DNA of 20,433 nt from Candidatus Rokuibacteriota bacterium (GTDB lineage Bacteria > Methylomirabilota > Methylomirabilia > Rokubacteriales > CSP1-6). The notes under the pieces are model-generated. The model was not told where the DNA came from, made no database searches, and saw only the letters and a list, made by a program, of their open reading frames with translations. A program made the position numbers and the translations under genes. Position 1 is the first letter of the stretch. Each line of letters starts with the position of its first letter. Positions 1 to 6,526 of this stretch are shown here, piece by piece. The stretch spans positions 11,982 to 32,414 of the forward strand of contig QHRS01000026.1 in the NCBI GenBank assembly GCA_003221435.1, in the 5' to 3' direction.

Positions 1-1
1 C

Positions 2-463
2 AACATCGTGCTGTTCGCAGTCGTACAGGTGTCCGCCCTCGCCGGCGCCGCCGTCTGGGCGAAGCCGACCGACACGCGCGGGCCGACGTTCGTCGTCAGG
101 TGCACGCTCGTGCAATGGACGATCGTCACGGTGGCCGCGTACTTCGTGCAGACGCCGTTCCAGTTCCGGATCCTCGCGATCATCGCCGGCACCGGGCTCG
201 GCGCCATCCAGGCCGCGAGCCGGACGTTGATGGCGACGCTGATTCCAGCCGGACGGGAGGCCGAGCTGTTCGGCTTTTACGCGTTCGTCGGGAAGGCCGG
301 CGCCATCTTCGGCCCGCTCGTCTTCGGCGGCGTCTCGGCGGTGCTCGGCGGGAACCAGCGCGCCGCCATCATCGCCATCGGCGCGTTCTTCCTGACCGGG
401 TTGCTGCTGATGCGGCCCGTGCGGCCCGGGGTCCGGCAGGCGCCGGAGCGCCGGGCTAACTGA
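2..463 (+). CDS. MFS transporter, UMF1/Atg22-like, C-terminal part (partial)
   Basis: This is the end of a membrane transporter whose start lies before the window; the reading frame is already open at position 2, so the GTG at 8 is not a true start. About 153 residues are visible. They are strongly hydrophobic and would form roughly four transmembrane helices. The stretch SRTLMATLIPAGREAELFGF followed by YAFVGKAGAIFGPLVFG resembles the loop and helix of the UMF1 family of the major facilitator superfamily (relatives of fungal Atg22), in which a conserved S-R-x-L-M...P...E-x-F-G-F-Y pattern precedes a G-K-x-x-A-I-x-G-P helix. The substrate cannot be inferred. The gene ends at TGA 461-463 inside one copy of a 17-nt repeat and converges on the M50 protease gene. 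Family assignment is fairly secure; function is not. Confidence 0.8.
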   Translation, partial: NIVLFAVVQVSALAGAAVWAKPTDTRGPTFVVRCTLVQWTIVTVAAYFVQTPFQFRILAIIAGTGLGAIQAASRTLMATLIPAGREAELFGFYAFVGKAGAIFGPLVFGGVSAVLGGNQRAAIIAIGAFFLTGLLLMRPVRPGVRQAPERRAN

Positions 464-472
464 TCGGGACCG
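456..472. repeat. 17-nt direct repeat, copy 1
   Basis: The sequence CTAACTGATCGGGACCG occurs here and again, identically, 112 nt downstream at 568-584. This copy contains the stop codon (TGA 461-463) of the transporter gene. Flanking bases outside the 17 nt do not match clearly. Confidence 0.9.
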
Positions 473-483
473 CCCGTCGGAGA

Positions 484-522
484 AACCGAGTTCGAGCGCC
501 GGCTTCGCCGGCGCCATCGGTT
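484..522. terminator. Hairpin between convergent genes, putative terminator 1
   Basis: An inner 7-bp stem (496-502 with 508-514, loop of 5 nt) is extended by an outer 6-bp stem (484-489 with 517-522) across small internal loops. It lies 21 nt after the transporter stop and 45 nt after the end of the M50 protease gene on the other strand. Read on the minus strand the outer stem is followed by a short pyrimidine tail starting TCTCC, with GGTT just before it, so it could stop the minus-strand operon. There is no strong U-tract in either direction, so intrinsic termination is only likely. Confidence 0.5.
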
Positions 523-534
523 CTTGGGGGAGGC

Positions 535-563
535 TCGGAGGGGGCCGTCGAGGCCCTCTCCGA
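535..563. terminator. Strong hairpin between convergent genes, putative terminator 2
   Basis: A 12-bp stem (535-546 with 552-563) closes a 5-nt loop. In + strand RNA it is fully paired with one G-U wobble (541/557); on the minus strand that pair becomes an A-C mismatch. It is followed on the + strand by TCGTCT, so it fits best as the terminator of the MFS gene. It ends 5 nt before the M50 protease stop codon. Confidence 0.55.
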
Positions 564-567
564 TCGT

Positions 568-584
568 CTAACTGATCGGGACCG
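568..584. repeat. 17-nt direct repeat, copy 2
   Basis: Identical to 456-472. Here the repeat, read on the minus strand, encodes the last residues and TAG stop (568-570) of the M50 protease. Confidence 0.9.
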
Positions 585-1710
585 GCGGGATCAGAAGCAC
601 GAGCAGGATCATACAGATCGCGCCCGTGACCCGGCGGGCCGGCGAGAGCGGGGTCAGGTCGTCGAGCGGCGGGCTCTGGTGGAAGCCGATCACGAAGAAG
701 ACGAGCGCCGCCCACACGAACCAGTTGAACGAGTGCGTGATCACACCCATCGCGATCAGGGCGCCGAGGCTCACCTTGCCGATCAGCACGTGCCATTTCC
801 CGAACAGCGCGTACGCGATCCGGCCGCCGTCGAGCTGTCCGACCGGAAACAGGTTCAACGCGGTGACGAGGAGACCGACCCAGCCCGCCATCGCCACGGG
901 ATGGACGAACACGTCGGCGCCCTCGGGGATCGAGCCGAATTTGACGTAGACCAGGAACCGCATCATGAGCGAGTCGCCGAACGTCATGACACCGCCTGGC
1001 GGAATGCTCGCAACCGACGACCATTCGAGGCCGAGCAGGATCGCAGGAATCGCGACGACGAGCCCGGCGAGCGGGCCGGCGGCGGCGATGTCGAAGAGCG
1101 AGTTCCGGTCGGATGCGGGCGACCGCATGCGGATGATCGCGCCGAGCGTGCCGAAGATGAAGGGCGGCGGCGCGGGGATGAAGTACGGCAGGCTCACCGA
1201 CGCCTTGTAGTACCGCGCGGTGAAGTAATGGCCGAACTCGTGCGTGCACAGGATTGCGAGCAGCGTAAAGGCGAACGGCACGCCGCCGAGAAGCCACGCG
1301 GCCGCGGCACTCGGAACCGACGCGGCGAACGTCGGCGAGCTGAAGAAGAGGGCGCCCGCCAGGAGGGTCGACAGGCACGTGAGCAGGAAGAGCACGACGT
1401 TCACCCTGATGCTGGCGGGTTCGGTCAGCTCTGCGAGGGACAGCGCGTGGACGGCGACCCGGCCCTGATGCGCGCGGAGAAACGGCGTGTAGCCGAACGG
1501 CTTGAAGCGGGCGAGCATCAGATCCCGCGCGCGCGCGGGCTCGACCAGCAGGTCGCCATGGAAGACGATCGAGCCCCCCTGAATCTGCCGGTCGCGCACC
1601 GTCATCAGGTCCTCGACGTTGCGTCGGAGAATGTCCTCCACGATCAGCAGGTCATCGGTCGGCGGGACGACGGCGACCGACTGTCGACGCCGCGCGGGCC
1701 ACAAACGCAT
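568..1710 (-). CDS. M50 family site-2-type membrane metalloprotease
   Basis: A 380-residue intramembrane zinc protease of the S2P/M50 group. Residues 157-161 are HEFGH (HExxH, two zinc ligands plus the catalytic Glu) within a hydrophobic helix. The second motif, NLFPVGQLDGG at 286-296, supplies the third ligand, Asp. The region SLPYFIPAPP at 173-182, just after the active site, is typical of the EGY-like and cyanobacterial S2P branch. Hydrophobic segments lie near 104-124, 135-157, 207-227, 272-290, 308-344 and 362-377. The N-terminal ~100 residues are soluble and probably cytosolic. No PDZ domain is visible, so it is not an RseP orthologue. It starts 9 nt after the stop of the RNase III-like gene and is the last gene of the fatty acid operon. 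The substrate is unknown; membrane-anchored regulators are the usual targets of the family. Confidence 0.9.
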   Translation of the reverse strand: MRLWPARRRQSVAVVPPTDDLLIVEDILRRNVEDLMTVRDRQIQGGSIVFHGDLLVEPARARDLMLARFKPFGYTPFLRAHQGRVAVHALSLAELTEPASIRVNVVLFLLTCLSTLLAGALFFSSPTFAASVPSAAAAWLLGGVPFAFTLLAILCTHEFGHYFTARYYKASVSLPYFIPAPPPFIFGTLGAIIRMRSPASDRNSLFDIAAAGPLAGLVVAIPAILLGLEWSSVASIPPGGVMTFGDSLMMRFLVYVKFGSIPEGADVFVHPVAMAGWVGLLVTALNLFPVGQLDGGRIAYALFGKWHVLIGKVSLGALIAMGVITHSFNWFVWAALVFFVIGFHQSPPLDDLTPLSPARRVTGAICMILLVLLIPPVPIS

Positions 1711-1719
1711 GGCTAGAGC

Positions 1720-2166
1720 CTACCACACGGCCAGCCGAGCAACTACGCGTCGGACCGCGGCTATACCGCCCTCGAGGTAGACGGCGCCGAGCACCGCCTC
1801 GAGCGCGGTCGCGAGCACGGATTCCCGCACGCGGCCGCCCGTCTGCTCCTCCCCGCGTCCGAGGCGCACCAGCTCACCGAGTCCGAGTTGGCCCGCCCAG
1901 CGCGCGAGGTTGGCGCCCGACACGAGCGCCGCGCGGCTCGGGGTCAGCACGCCGACCGGCGCGCCCGGCATCACCTCCAGCAGATGCTGGGCCACGACCA
2001 GCGCGAGCGCCGCATCGCCGAGCAAGGCAAGACCCGCGTTGTCGCCCGCAGACTGATGCTCGTACGCGTACGACGAGTGTGTCAGGGCGCGCTCGAGGAG
2101 CCGCGGCTCCCCGAAGGCGTGGCCGAGAGCCCGTGAAAGCTCGGCGAGCGGATCGACCTCGGTCAT
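1720..2166 (-). CDS. Degenerate RNase III-domain protein (rnc position, predicted catalytically dead)
   Basis: A 148-residue protein that is recognisably the nuclease domain of ribonuclease III: LTHSSYAYE at 28-36, LLGDAAL at 48-54, LVSGANLA at 81-88, GRGEEQTGGRVRES at 103-116 and an LEAVLGAVYLEGG helix at 122-134. Against E. coli RNase III four catalytic acidic residues are replaced: E38 by Ala44, E41 by Ala47, E65 by Val71 and D114 by Thr120. Only D45 (Asp51) and E117 (Glu123) remain. The C-terminal dsRNA-binding domain is absent; the gene stops 9 nt before the M50 gene, so nothing has merely been shifted out of frame. I chose ATG 2166 because the RNase III similarity begins there; a longer frame to 2322 overlaps the fabF end and encodes unrelated residues. 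The gene follows fabF, where rnc often lies. It cannot cut RNA by the known two-metal mechanism; it may keep a structural or dimerisation role. Confidence 0.85.
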   Translation of the reverse strand: MTEVDPLAELSRALGHAFGEPRLLERALTHSSYAYEHQSAGDNAGLALLGDAALALVVAQHLLEVMPGAPVGVLTPSRAALVSGANLARWAGQLGLGELVRLGRGEEQTGGRVRESVLATALEAVLGAVYLEGGIAAVRRVVARLAVW

Positions 2167-2203
2167 CGGGAGGCGCGGGGCCTGCGCCGGGCCGGCGCGA
2201 GCG

Positions 2204-3448
2204 TTACCCGGGATACCGGCGAAACGCGAGGGTGGCGTTCGTGCCGCCGAAGCCGAATGCGTTCGACATGGCGACGTCGATCGCTTGCTTGCGCGCCTGG
2301 TTGGGCACGTAATCCAGGTCACAGTCCGGATCAGGCGTCTCGTAGTTGATCGTCGGGGGCAGGACGCCGTGATGAAGGGCCAGCAGGGTCGCGATCGCCT
2401 CGATACCGCCGGCCGCGCCGAGCAGGTGTCCGGTCATCGACTTCGTCGAGGAGACCGCGAGCCGCCGCGCGTGATCCCCGAACACCCGCTTGATCGCCAG
2501 CGTCTCGAACTTGTCGTTGTAGGGCGTCGAGGTCCCATGGGCGTTGATGTACTGGACTTCCGTCGGACCGATCCCCGCGTCTCGGAGCGCCGCGGCCATC
2601 GCCCGCGCGGCACCGTCGCCCTCGGGATCGGGCGCCGTCATGTGGTGGGCGTCCCCCGTCATGCCGTAGCCGATCACCTCGCCGTAGATCCGCGCATCCC
2701 GCGCCCGCGCGTGCGGGAGCGACTCGAGCACCATCAAGCCGGCGCCCTCTCCGCACACGAACCCGTCGCGACCCGCGTCGAAGGGTCGCGACGCCTTCGT
2801 CGGCTCCTCGTTGCGCATCGACATGGCCTTCATGGCGCAGAAGCCCGCGAACGTGAGGTCGACGATGATCGCTTCGGCGCCACCCGCAATCATGACGTCC
2901 GCATCGTCACGCTCGATGATGCGCGCGGCGTCGCCGATCGCGTGATTGCCGGTGGCGCACGCGGTCACCACGGACGAGTTCGGGCCCCTGGCGCCGAAGC
3001 GCATCGAGATGAGCCCCGACGCCATGTTGATGATGAGCATCGGGATGAAGAAGGGCGAGACGCGGTCCGGTCCCTTGCCGATGAGGACCTTGTGCGTGTC
3101 GAGGAGCGTGGTGATGCCGCCGATGCCCGAGCCGACCAGCACCCCGAACCGGGTGGCGTCGACCTTCGAGACGTCCAGCGAGGCGTCCTCGACGGCCATC
3201 ACGGCGCCGGCGATCGCGTACTGGAGGTAGGGATCGAGGCGGCGGGCCTCCTTCCTGTCAACGAACGTCAGCGGATCGAACCCGCGCACCTCGCCGGCGA
3301 TCCGCGTCGGATACCCGGTCGCGTCGAACCTGGTGATCGGTCCGATCCCGGACTTCCCGCGCTGGAGCGCGTCCCAGAACTCGTCGGTCGTGTTGCCGAC
3401 CGGAGTCAGCGCGCCGAGCCCGGTGACGACTACCCGCCGCTTCTCCAC
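2204..3448 (-). CDS. fabF: 3-oxoacyl-[ACP] synthase II (KAS II)
   Basis: A 414-residue condensing enzyme that elongates acyl chains by Claisen condensation of malonyl-ACP with acyl-ACP in the cytosol. The Cys-His-His triad is complete: Cys164 in TACATG, His304 in NAHGTSTPYND and His341 in STKSMTGHLLGAAGG, almost the same numbering as E. coli FabF. The C-terminal NAFGFGGTNA at 396-405 is the usual glycine-rich loop. The length is normal. It starts with GTG, 15 nt after the acpP stop, with only a weak ribosome site, so coupling to acpP translation is likely. The acpP-fabF order is the common bacterial one. The assignment is secure. Confidence 0.97.
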   Translation of the reverse strand: MEKRRVVVTGLGALTPVGNTTDEFWDALQRGKSGIGPITRFDATGYPTRIAGEVRGFDPLTFVDRKEARRLDPYLQYAIAGAVMAVEDASLDVSKVDATRFGVLVGSGIGGITTLLDTHKVLIGKGPDRVSPFFIPMLIINMASGLISMRFGARGPNSSVVTACATGNHAIGDAARIIERDDADVMIAGGAEAIIVDLTFAGFCAMKAMSMRNEEPTKASRPFDAGRDGFVCGEGAGLMVLESLPHARARDARIYGEVIGYGMTGDAHHMTAPDPEGDGAARAMAAALRDAGIGPTEVQYINAHGTSTPYNDKFETLAIKRVFGDHARRLAVSSTKSMTGHLLGAAGGIEAIATLLALHHGVLPPTINYETPDPDCDLDYVPNQARKQAIDVAMSNAFGFGGTNATLAFRRYPG

Positions 3449-3463
3449 CCGTGCCGTGCCCGC

Positions 3464-3700
3464 CTACTGATTGTCCTTGATGTACTGGATCGCGTCACCC
3501 ACGGTCACGATCTTCTCGGCGTCCTCATCGGGGATCTCGAGCTCGAACTCCTCCTCGAATGCCATCACCAGCTCGACCGTGTCCAGCGAGTCGGCTCCGA
3601 GGTCTTCGATGAACTTCGCGTTCGGGTTGATCTCCTCTTCCTCGACACCAAGCTGCTCGCAAATGATCTCCTTGACCCGCTCCTCAACCGGCTTCGCCAT
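3464..3700 (-). CDS. acpP: Acyl carrier protein
   Basis: A 78-residue, strongly acidic protein that carries growing acyl chains on 4'-phosphopantetheine. The attachment serine is Ser38 in the DLGADSLD motif (33-40), followed by the VELVMAFEEEFELEIPDEDA helix II/III region used for docking with partner enzymes. Length and sequence are typical. It lies between fabG (35 nt upstream) and fabF (15 nt downstream) and has the best Shine-Dalgarno of the operon, which fits the very high protein level ACP needs relative to its partner enzymes. The assignment is secure. Confidence 0.98.
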   Translation of the reverse strand: MAKPVEERVKEIICEQLGVEEEEINPNAKFIEDLGADSLDTVELVMAFEEEFELEIPDEDAEKIVTVGDAIQYIKDNQ

Positions 3701-3707
3701 GAATCGG

Positions 3708-3716
3708 TCACCTCCC
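3708..3716 (-). promoter_or_regulatory. Strong Shine-Dalgarno of acpP
   Basis: On the minus strand this reads GGGAGGTGA, near-perfect pairing to the 16S rRNA 3' end, placed 7 nt before the acpP ATG. It stands out because the neighbouring genes fabD and fabF have weak or no such site. Confidence 0.85.
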
Positions 3717-3735
3717 TCGAAAGAGTGAACGCCCG

Positions 3736-4485
3736 CTACATGTAGAGCCCGCCGTTGACGTGAAACACCTGGCCGGTGACGTACGCGGCCCCTTCGCCGG
3801 CGAGAAATCGTACCATCTCCGCAACATCGCGGCTCGTGCCGATCCTCCGGAGCGGGACCTGCGCGAGCAGCGCCTCGCGCGCTTCGGCGGACATCGCTGC
3901 CGTCATGTCGGTCTCGATGAGCCCGGGGGCGACGGCGTTCACGAGGATACCCCAGTGGGCCAGTTCCCGCGCGGCCGCCTTCGTCATCCCGATCAGCCCC
4001 GCCTTGGCGGCGGAGTAGTTCACTTGGCCCGCATTGCCCATCGCCCCCGCCGTCGACGCGATGTTGATGATCCGGCCACTCCTCTGCCGCACCATCGTCT
4101 TCGACACCGCCCGCATCATCAGGAAGGCGCCCCGCAAGTTCACCCCGATCACCTCGTCCCAGTCCGCGTCCTTCATCCGGACGAGCAGACCGTCGCGGGT
4201 GATACCGGCATTGTTGACGAGGATGTCGATCCGGCCGAAGCGTTCCCTGGCGGTGTCGACCAGCCGATCCGCATCTTGGCGGCTCACGACGTCGGCGACG
4301 ACGCCGACGGCCGTTCCCCCGAGCGCCTCGATCTCTTCGGACGCGCGGACGAGCCGGGCGGCGTCGCGACCAGAGACTACCACGGCGGCCCCGTCCTCCG
4401 CCAGCAACGACGCGATCGCGAAGCCGATGCCGCGGCTGCCGCCCGTCACGACCACGACCTTCCCGGCGAGCGCCTCCGCGCCCAT
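3736..4485 (-). CDS. fabG: 3-oxoacyl-[ACP] reductase
   Basis: A 249-residue short-chain dehydrogenase that reduces 3-oxoacyl-ACP with NADPH. The nucleotide-binding TGGSRGIG is at 14-21, NNAG at 91-94, and the catalytic tetrad is Asn116, Ser144, Tyr157 and Lys161 (YSAAK). The C-terminus GQVFHVNGGLYM is typical of FabG. The ATG at 4485 shares one base with the fabD stop (TGATG), indicating translational coupling. An open frame continues upstream to 5193, but those residues are the shadow of fabD. The position between fabD and acpP is the standard fab cluster order. The assignment is secure. Confidence 0.97.
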   Translation of the reverse strand: MGAEALAGKVVVVTGGSRGIGFAIASLLAEDGAAVVVSGRDAARLVRASEEIEALGGTAVGVVADVVSRQDADRLVDTARERFGRIDILVNNAGITRDGLLVRMKDADWDEVIGVNLRGAFLMMRAVSKTMVRQRSGRIINIASTAGAMGNAGQVNYSAAKAGLIGMTKAAARELAHWGILVNAVAPGLIETDMTAAMSAEAREALLAQVPLRRIGTSRDVAEMVRFLAGEGAAYVTGQVFHVNGGLYM

Positions 4486-5417
4486 CACGATTTCCCGAGC
4501 GCCGCGAGCGTCTCCTCGAGGCCGGTCGGATCCTCGATCGAGTAGCCCCTGATGCCCTCGCTGATGCGCTTCCGCAGGGAGGTGAGCACCTGGCCGGGCC
4601 CGACCTCCACGAACGCGCCCGCCCCCTCCCGCGCCAGACGCTCGACGCAGGCCGTCCAGCGCACCGGGCTCGACACCTGAGAGAGCAGATAGCGCCTCAC
4701 GTCCGCGCCGGAGCGGGTGACGCCGCCGTCGACGTTGCGGACGACCGGAATCGTCGGGTCGCTCACCACGACACTGTCGAGCTCCTTCGCGAGGCGGTCC
4801 GCAGCGGGCTGCATGAGGGCGCAGTGAAACGGCGCGCTGACCGGGAGGAGCCTCTTCTTGGCTCCGCGCTTGGAGGCGATCGCCACCGCGCGCTCGACCG
4901 CCGTGCGGTGGCCAGCGATCACGATCTGCGCGGGCGAGTTGATGTTCGCGACGCCGACGACCTCGCCCTGGGCGGCTTCGGCGCAGACGGTCTCGACCAC
5001 GGCCGCATCCAGGCCCATGATCGCCGCCATCGCGCCCGCGCCGACCGGGACCGCCTCCTGCATGAACTGCCCGCGCCGGCGCACGAGCCCCACGGCATCG
5101 GCGAAGCGAAGCGCGCCGGCGACGACGAGTGCCGAGTACTCGCCGAGGCTGTGCCCGGCCGCCATATCCGGAGTGAGCCCGCGCTCGGCGCACGCGGCAG
5201 CCGCCGCGACACTCGCGGTCAGGACCGCGGGCTGCGTGTTGGCGGTCAGCAACAGCTCGGCCTCGGGCCCCGCGAAGGACAGCCGCGCCAGATCGAACCC
5301 GAGCGCCTCATTCGCCTCGACATAGACCGCTCGAGCGGCGGCCGAGGACTCTGCGAACGCCCGTCCCATGCCGACCGCCTGCGACCCCTGCCCCGGGAAC
5401 AGAAACGCGATTTTCAT
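4485..5417 (-). CDS. fabD: Malonyl-CoA:ACP transacylase
   Basis: A 310-residue enzyme that transfers malonyl from CoA to ACP, providing the extender unit for FabH and FabF. The N-terminus FLFPGQGSQAVGMG at 6-19 forms the oxyanion loop with Gln11. The nucleophile is Ser90 in GHSLGEYSAL; Arg115 should bind the malonyl carboxylate, and His198 in SAPFHCALM completes the dyad. The ATG at 5417 is fixed by an in-frame stop directly before it (TGA ATG). No Shine-Dalgarno is seen; a small hairpin at 5425-5438 occupies its place. It is separated from fabH by 128 nt, the largest gap of the operon, and overlaps fabG by one base. Confidence 0.97.
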   Translation of the reverse strand: MKIAFLFPGQGSQAVGMGRAFAESSAAARAVYVEANEALGFDLARLSFAGPEAELLLTANTQPAVLTASVAAAAACAERGLTPDMAAGHSLGEYSALVVAGALRFADAVGLVRRRGQFMQEAVPVGAGAMAAIMGLDAAVVETVCAEAAQGEVVGVANINSPAQIVIAGHRTAVERAVAIASKRGAKKRLLPVSAPFHCALMQPAADRLAKELDSVVVSDPTIPVVRNVDGGVTRSGADVRRYLLSQVSSPVRWTACVERLAREGAGAFVEVGPGQVLTSLRKRISEGIRGYSIEDPTGLEETLAALGKS

Positions 5418-5545
5418 TCATCTTGGGTGCGGGCACCCGGGCTGTCGCCCGCCCGCATCCCGCCGGATCCTCGCACGGCGACCGCGCCCAGCGTTCACGC
5501 CCGTCCGGTCGCCTCGGCTCGGCTCGCCTGTGGCTGCGCTTCGCG
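5418..5545 (-). other. fabH-fabD spacer with start-proximal hairpin
   Basis: This 128-nt stretch is the only sizeable gap in an operon where genes otherwise overlap or lie within about 40 nt. No reading frame of its own is convincing. Next to the fabD start it holds an inverted repeat at 5425-5438 (GGGTGC / GCACCC), which can form a 5-bp GC-rich stem with a 4-nt loop ending 7 nt before the fabD ATG. Close to the fabH stop it has GCGCGAAGCGC and CGAGCCGAGCCGAGG, low-complexity GC-rich tracts. I see no clear promoter. Confidence 0.5.
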
Positions 5546-6526
5546 CTACCACCGCACCAGCGCCGCGCCCCAGGTGAAGCCGCCGCCGAAGGCCGCCATG
5601 AGGATGAGATCGCCCGGCTTGATGCGGCCGAGCGACCAGGCCTCCTCGAGCGCGACGTACACCGAGGCCGCGCCCGTGTTGCCGTAGCGATCGACGTTGA
5701 CCAGCACCTTCTCCATCGGGATGCCCACGCGCTTCACCGCGGCCTCGATGATCCGCAGATTGGCCTGGTGCGGGATGAAGAGGTCGACGGCTGCGGCGGT
5801 AAACCCGTGCCGCTCGAGGATCGTCGTCGCGCAGTCGTCGAACATCCGGACCGCGACCTTGAAGACCTCGTTGCCCTTCATCTTCGCGAAGTGCAGCCGC
5901 GCATCGACCGTCTCGCGCGTCGCGGGGTACTTGCTCCCGCCGCCCGGCTGGTACAGGTACTCCCAGTACTTCCCCTCCGAGTACAGGTCCGTGTCGATGA
6001 CGCCGGACGCGTCGTCGGATGCGCGCAGAACGGCGGCGCCCGCCGCATCGGCGAGGAGGATGCACGTGCCGCGATCGGTGAAGTCGGTGATGCGGGAGAG
6101 CGTTTCGGCCCCGATGCAGAGCACGGTGCGGTACTTCCCGGTCTGGATGTACTGGGAGCCGATCGAGAGGCTATAGATCGAGCCCGTGCACGCGGCCTGC
6201 ACGTCGACCGAGCCGGCGCGGCGCGCGCCAAGCTTGTGCTGGACGAAGTTGGCCGTCGAGGGAAACGGCATGTCGGGGCTCGTCGTGCCGACGACGATAA
6301 AGTCGACGTCCTCGGGCACGAGGTTCGCGCGCTCGAGCGCCTGCTGCGCGGCGCGCACCGCGAGGTCGGATGTCACCTCGCCCTCTTCGGCGATGTGCCG
6401 CTGGCGGATGCCGGTGCGCTGCACGATCCACTCGTCCGACGTGTCGACCAGCTTTTCGAGGTCGGCGTTGGTCAGGATGTGCTTCGGCGCGTACGAGCCG
6501 ACACTGACGATCTTGGCCCGCTTCAT
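5546..6526 (-). CDS. fabH: 3-oxoacyl-[ACP] synthase III (KAS III)
   Basis: A 326-residue initiating condensing enzyme that joins acetyl-CoA (or another short acyl-CoA) to malonyl-ACP. The catalytic Cys113 lies in VQAACTGS, His253 in IPHQANLRI and Asn283 in YGNTGAAS, a complete FabH triad. The N-terminus with DEWIVQRTGIRQRH at 31-44 is typical. I chose ATG 6526: it is preceded by GGGAGG about 6 nt away and overlaps the plsX stop by 4 nt (ATGA). The frame runs on to 6610, but the extra residues do not resemble FabH and would overlap plsX. The assignment is secure; the primer preference (straight or branched) cannot be read from the sequence. Confidence 0.97.
   Translation of the reverse strand: MKRAKIVSVGSYAPKHILTNADLEKLVDTSDEWIVQRTGIRQRHIAEEGEVTSDLAVRAAQQALERANLVPEDVDFIVVGTTSPDMPFPSTANFVQHKLGARRAGSVDVQAACTGSIYSLSIGSQYIQTGKYRTVLCIGAETLSRITDFTDRGTCILLADAAGAAVLRASDDASGVIDTDLYSEGKYWEYLYQPGGGSKYPATRETVDARLHFAKMKGNEVFKVAVRMFDDCATTILERHGFTAAAVDLFIPHQANLRIIEAAVKRVGIPMEKVLVNVDRYGNTGAASVYVALEEAWSLGRIKPGDLILMAAFGGGFTWGAALVRW

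Noticed and set aside
679..1716. Long + strand frame opposite the M50 protease gene
   Set aside because: It lies antisense to a gene with clear catalytic motifs and has the Arg/Asp/Glu/His-rich composition typical of GC-rich shadow frames. Similar frames opposite fabF (2285-3745), fabH (5423-6721), ccmF (12156-13958) and ligA (16790-17872) were rejected for the same reason.
4486..5193. N-terminal extension of fabG to 5193 (485 residues)
   Set aside because: The extra part is the out-of-frame shadow of fabD; FabG similarity begins exactly at ATG 4485, which couples to the fabD stop.
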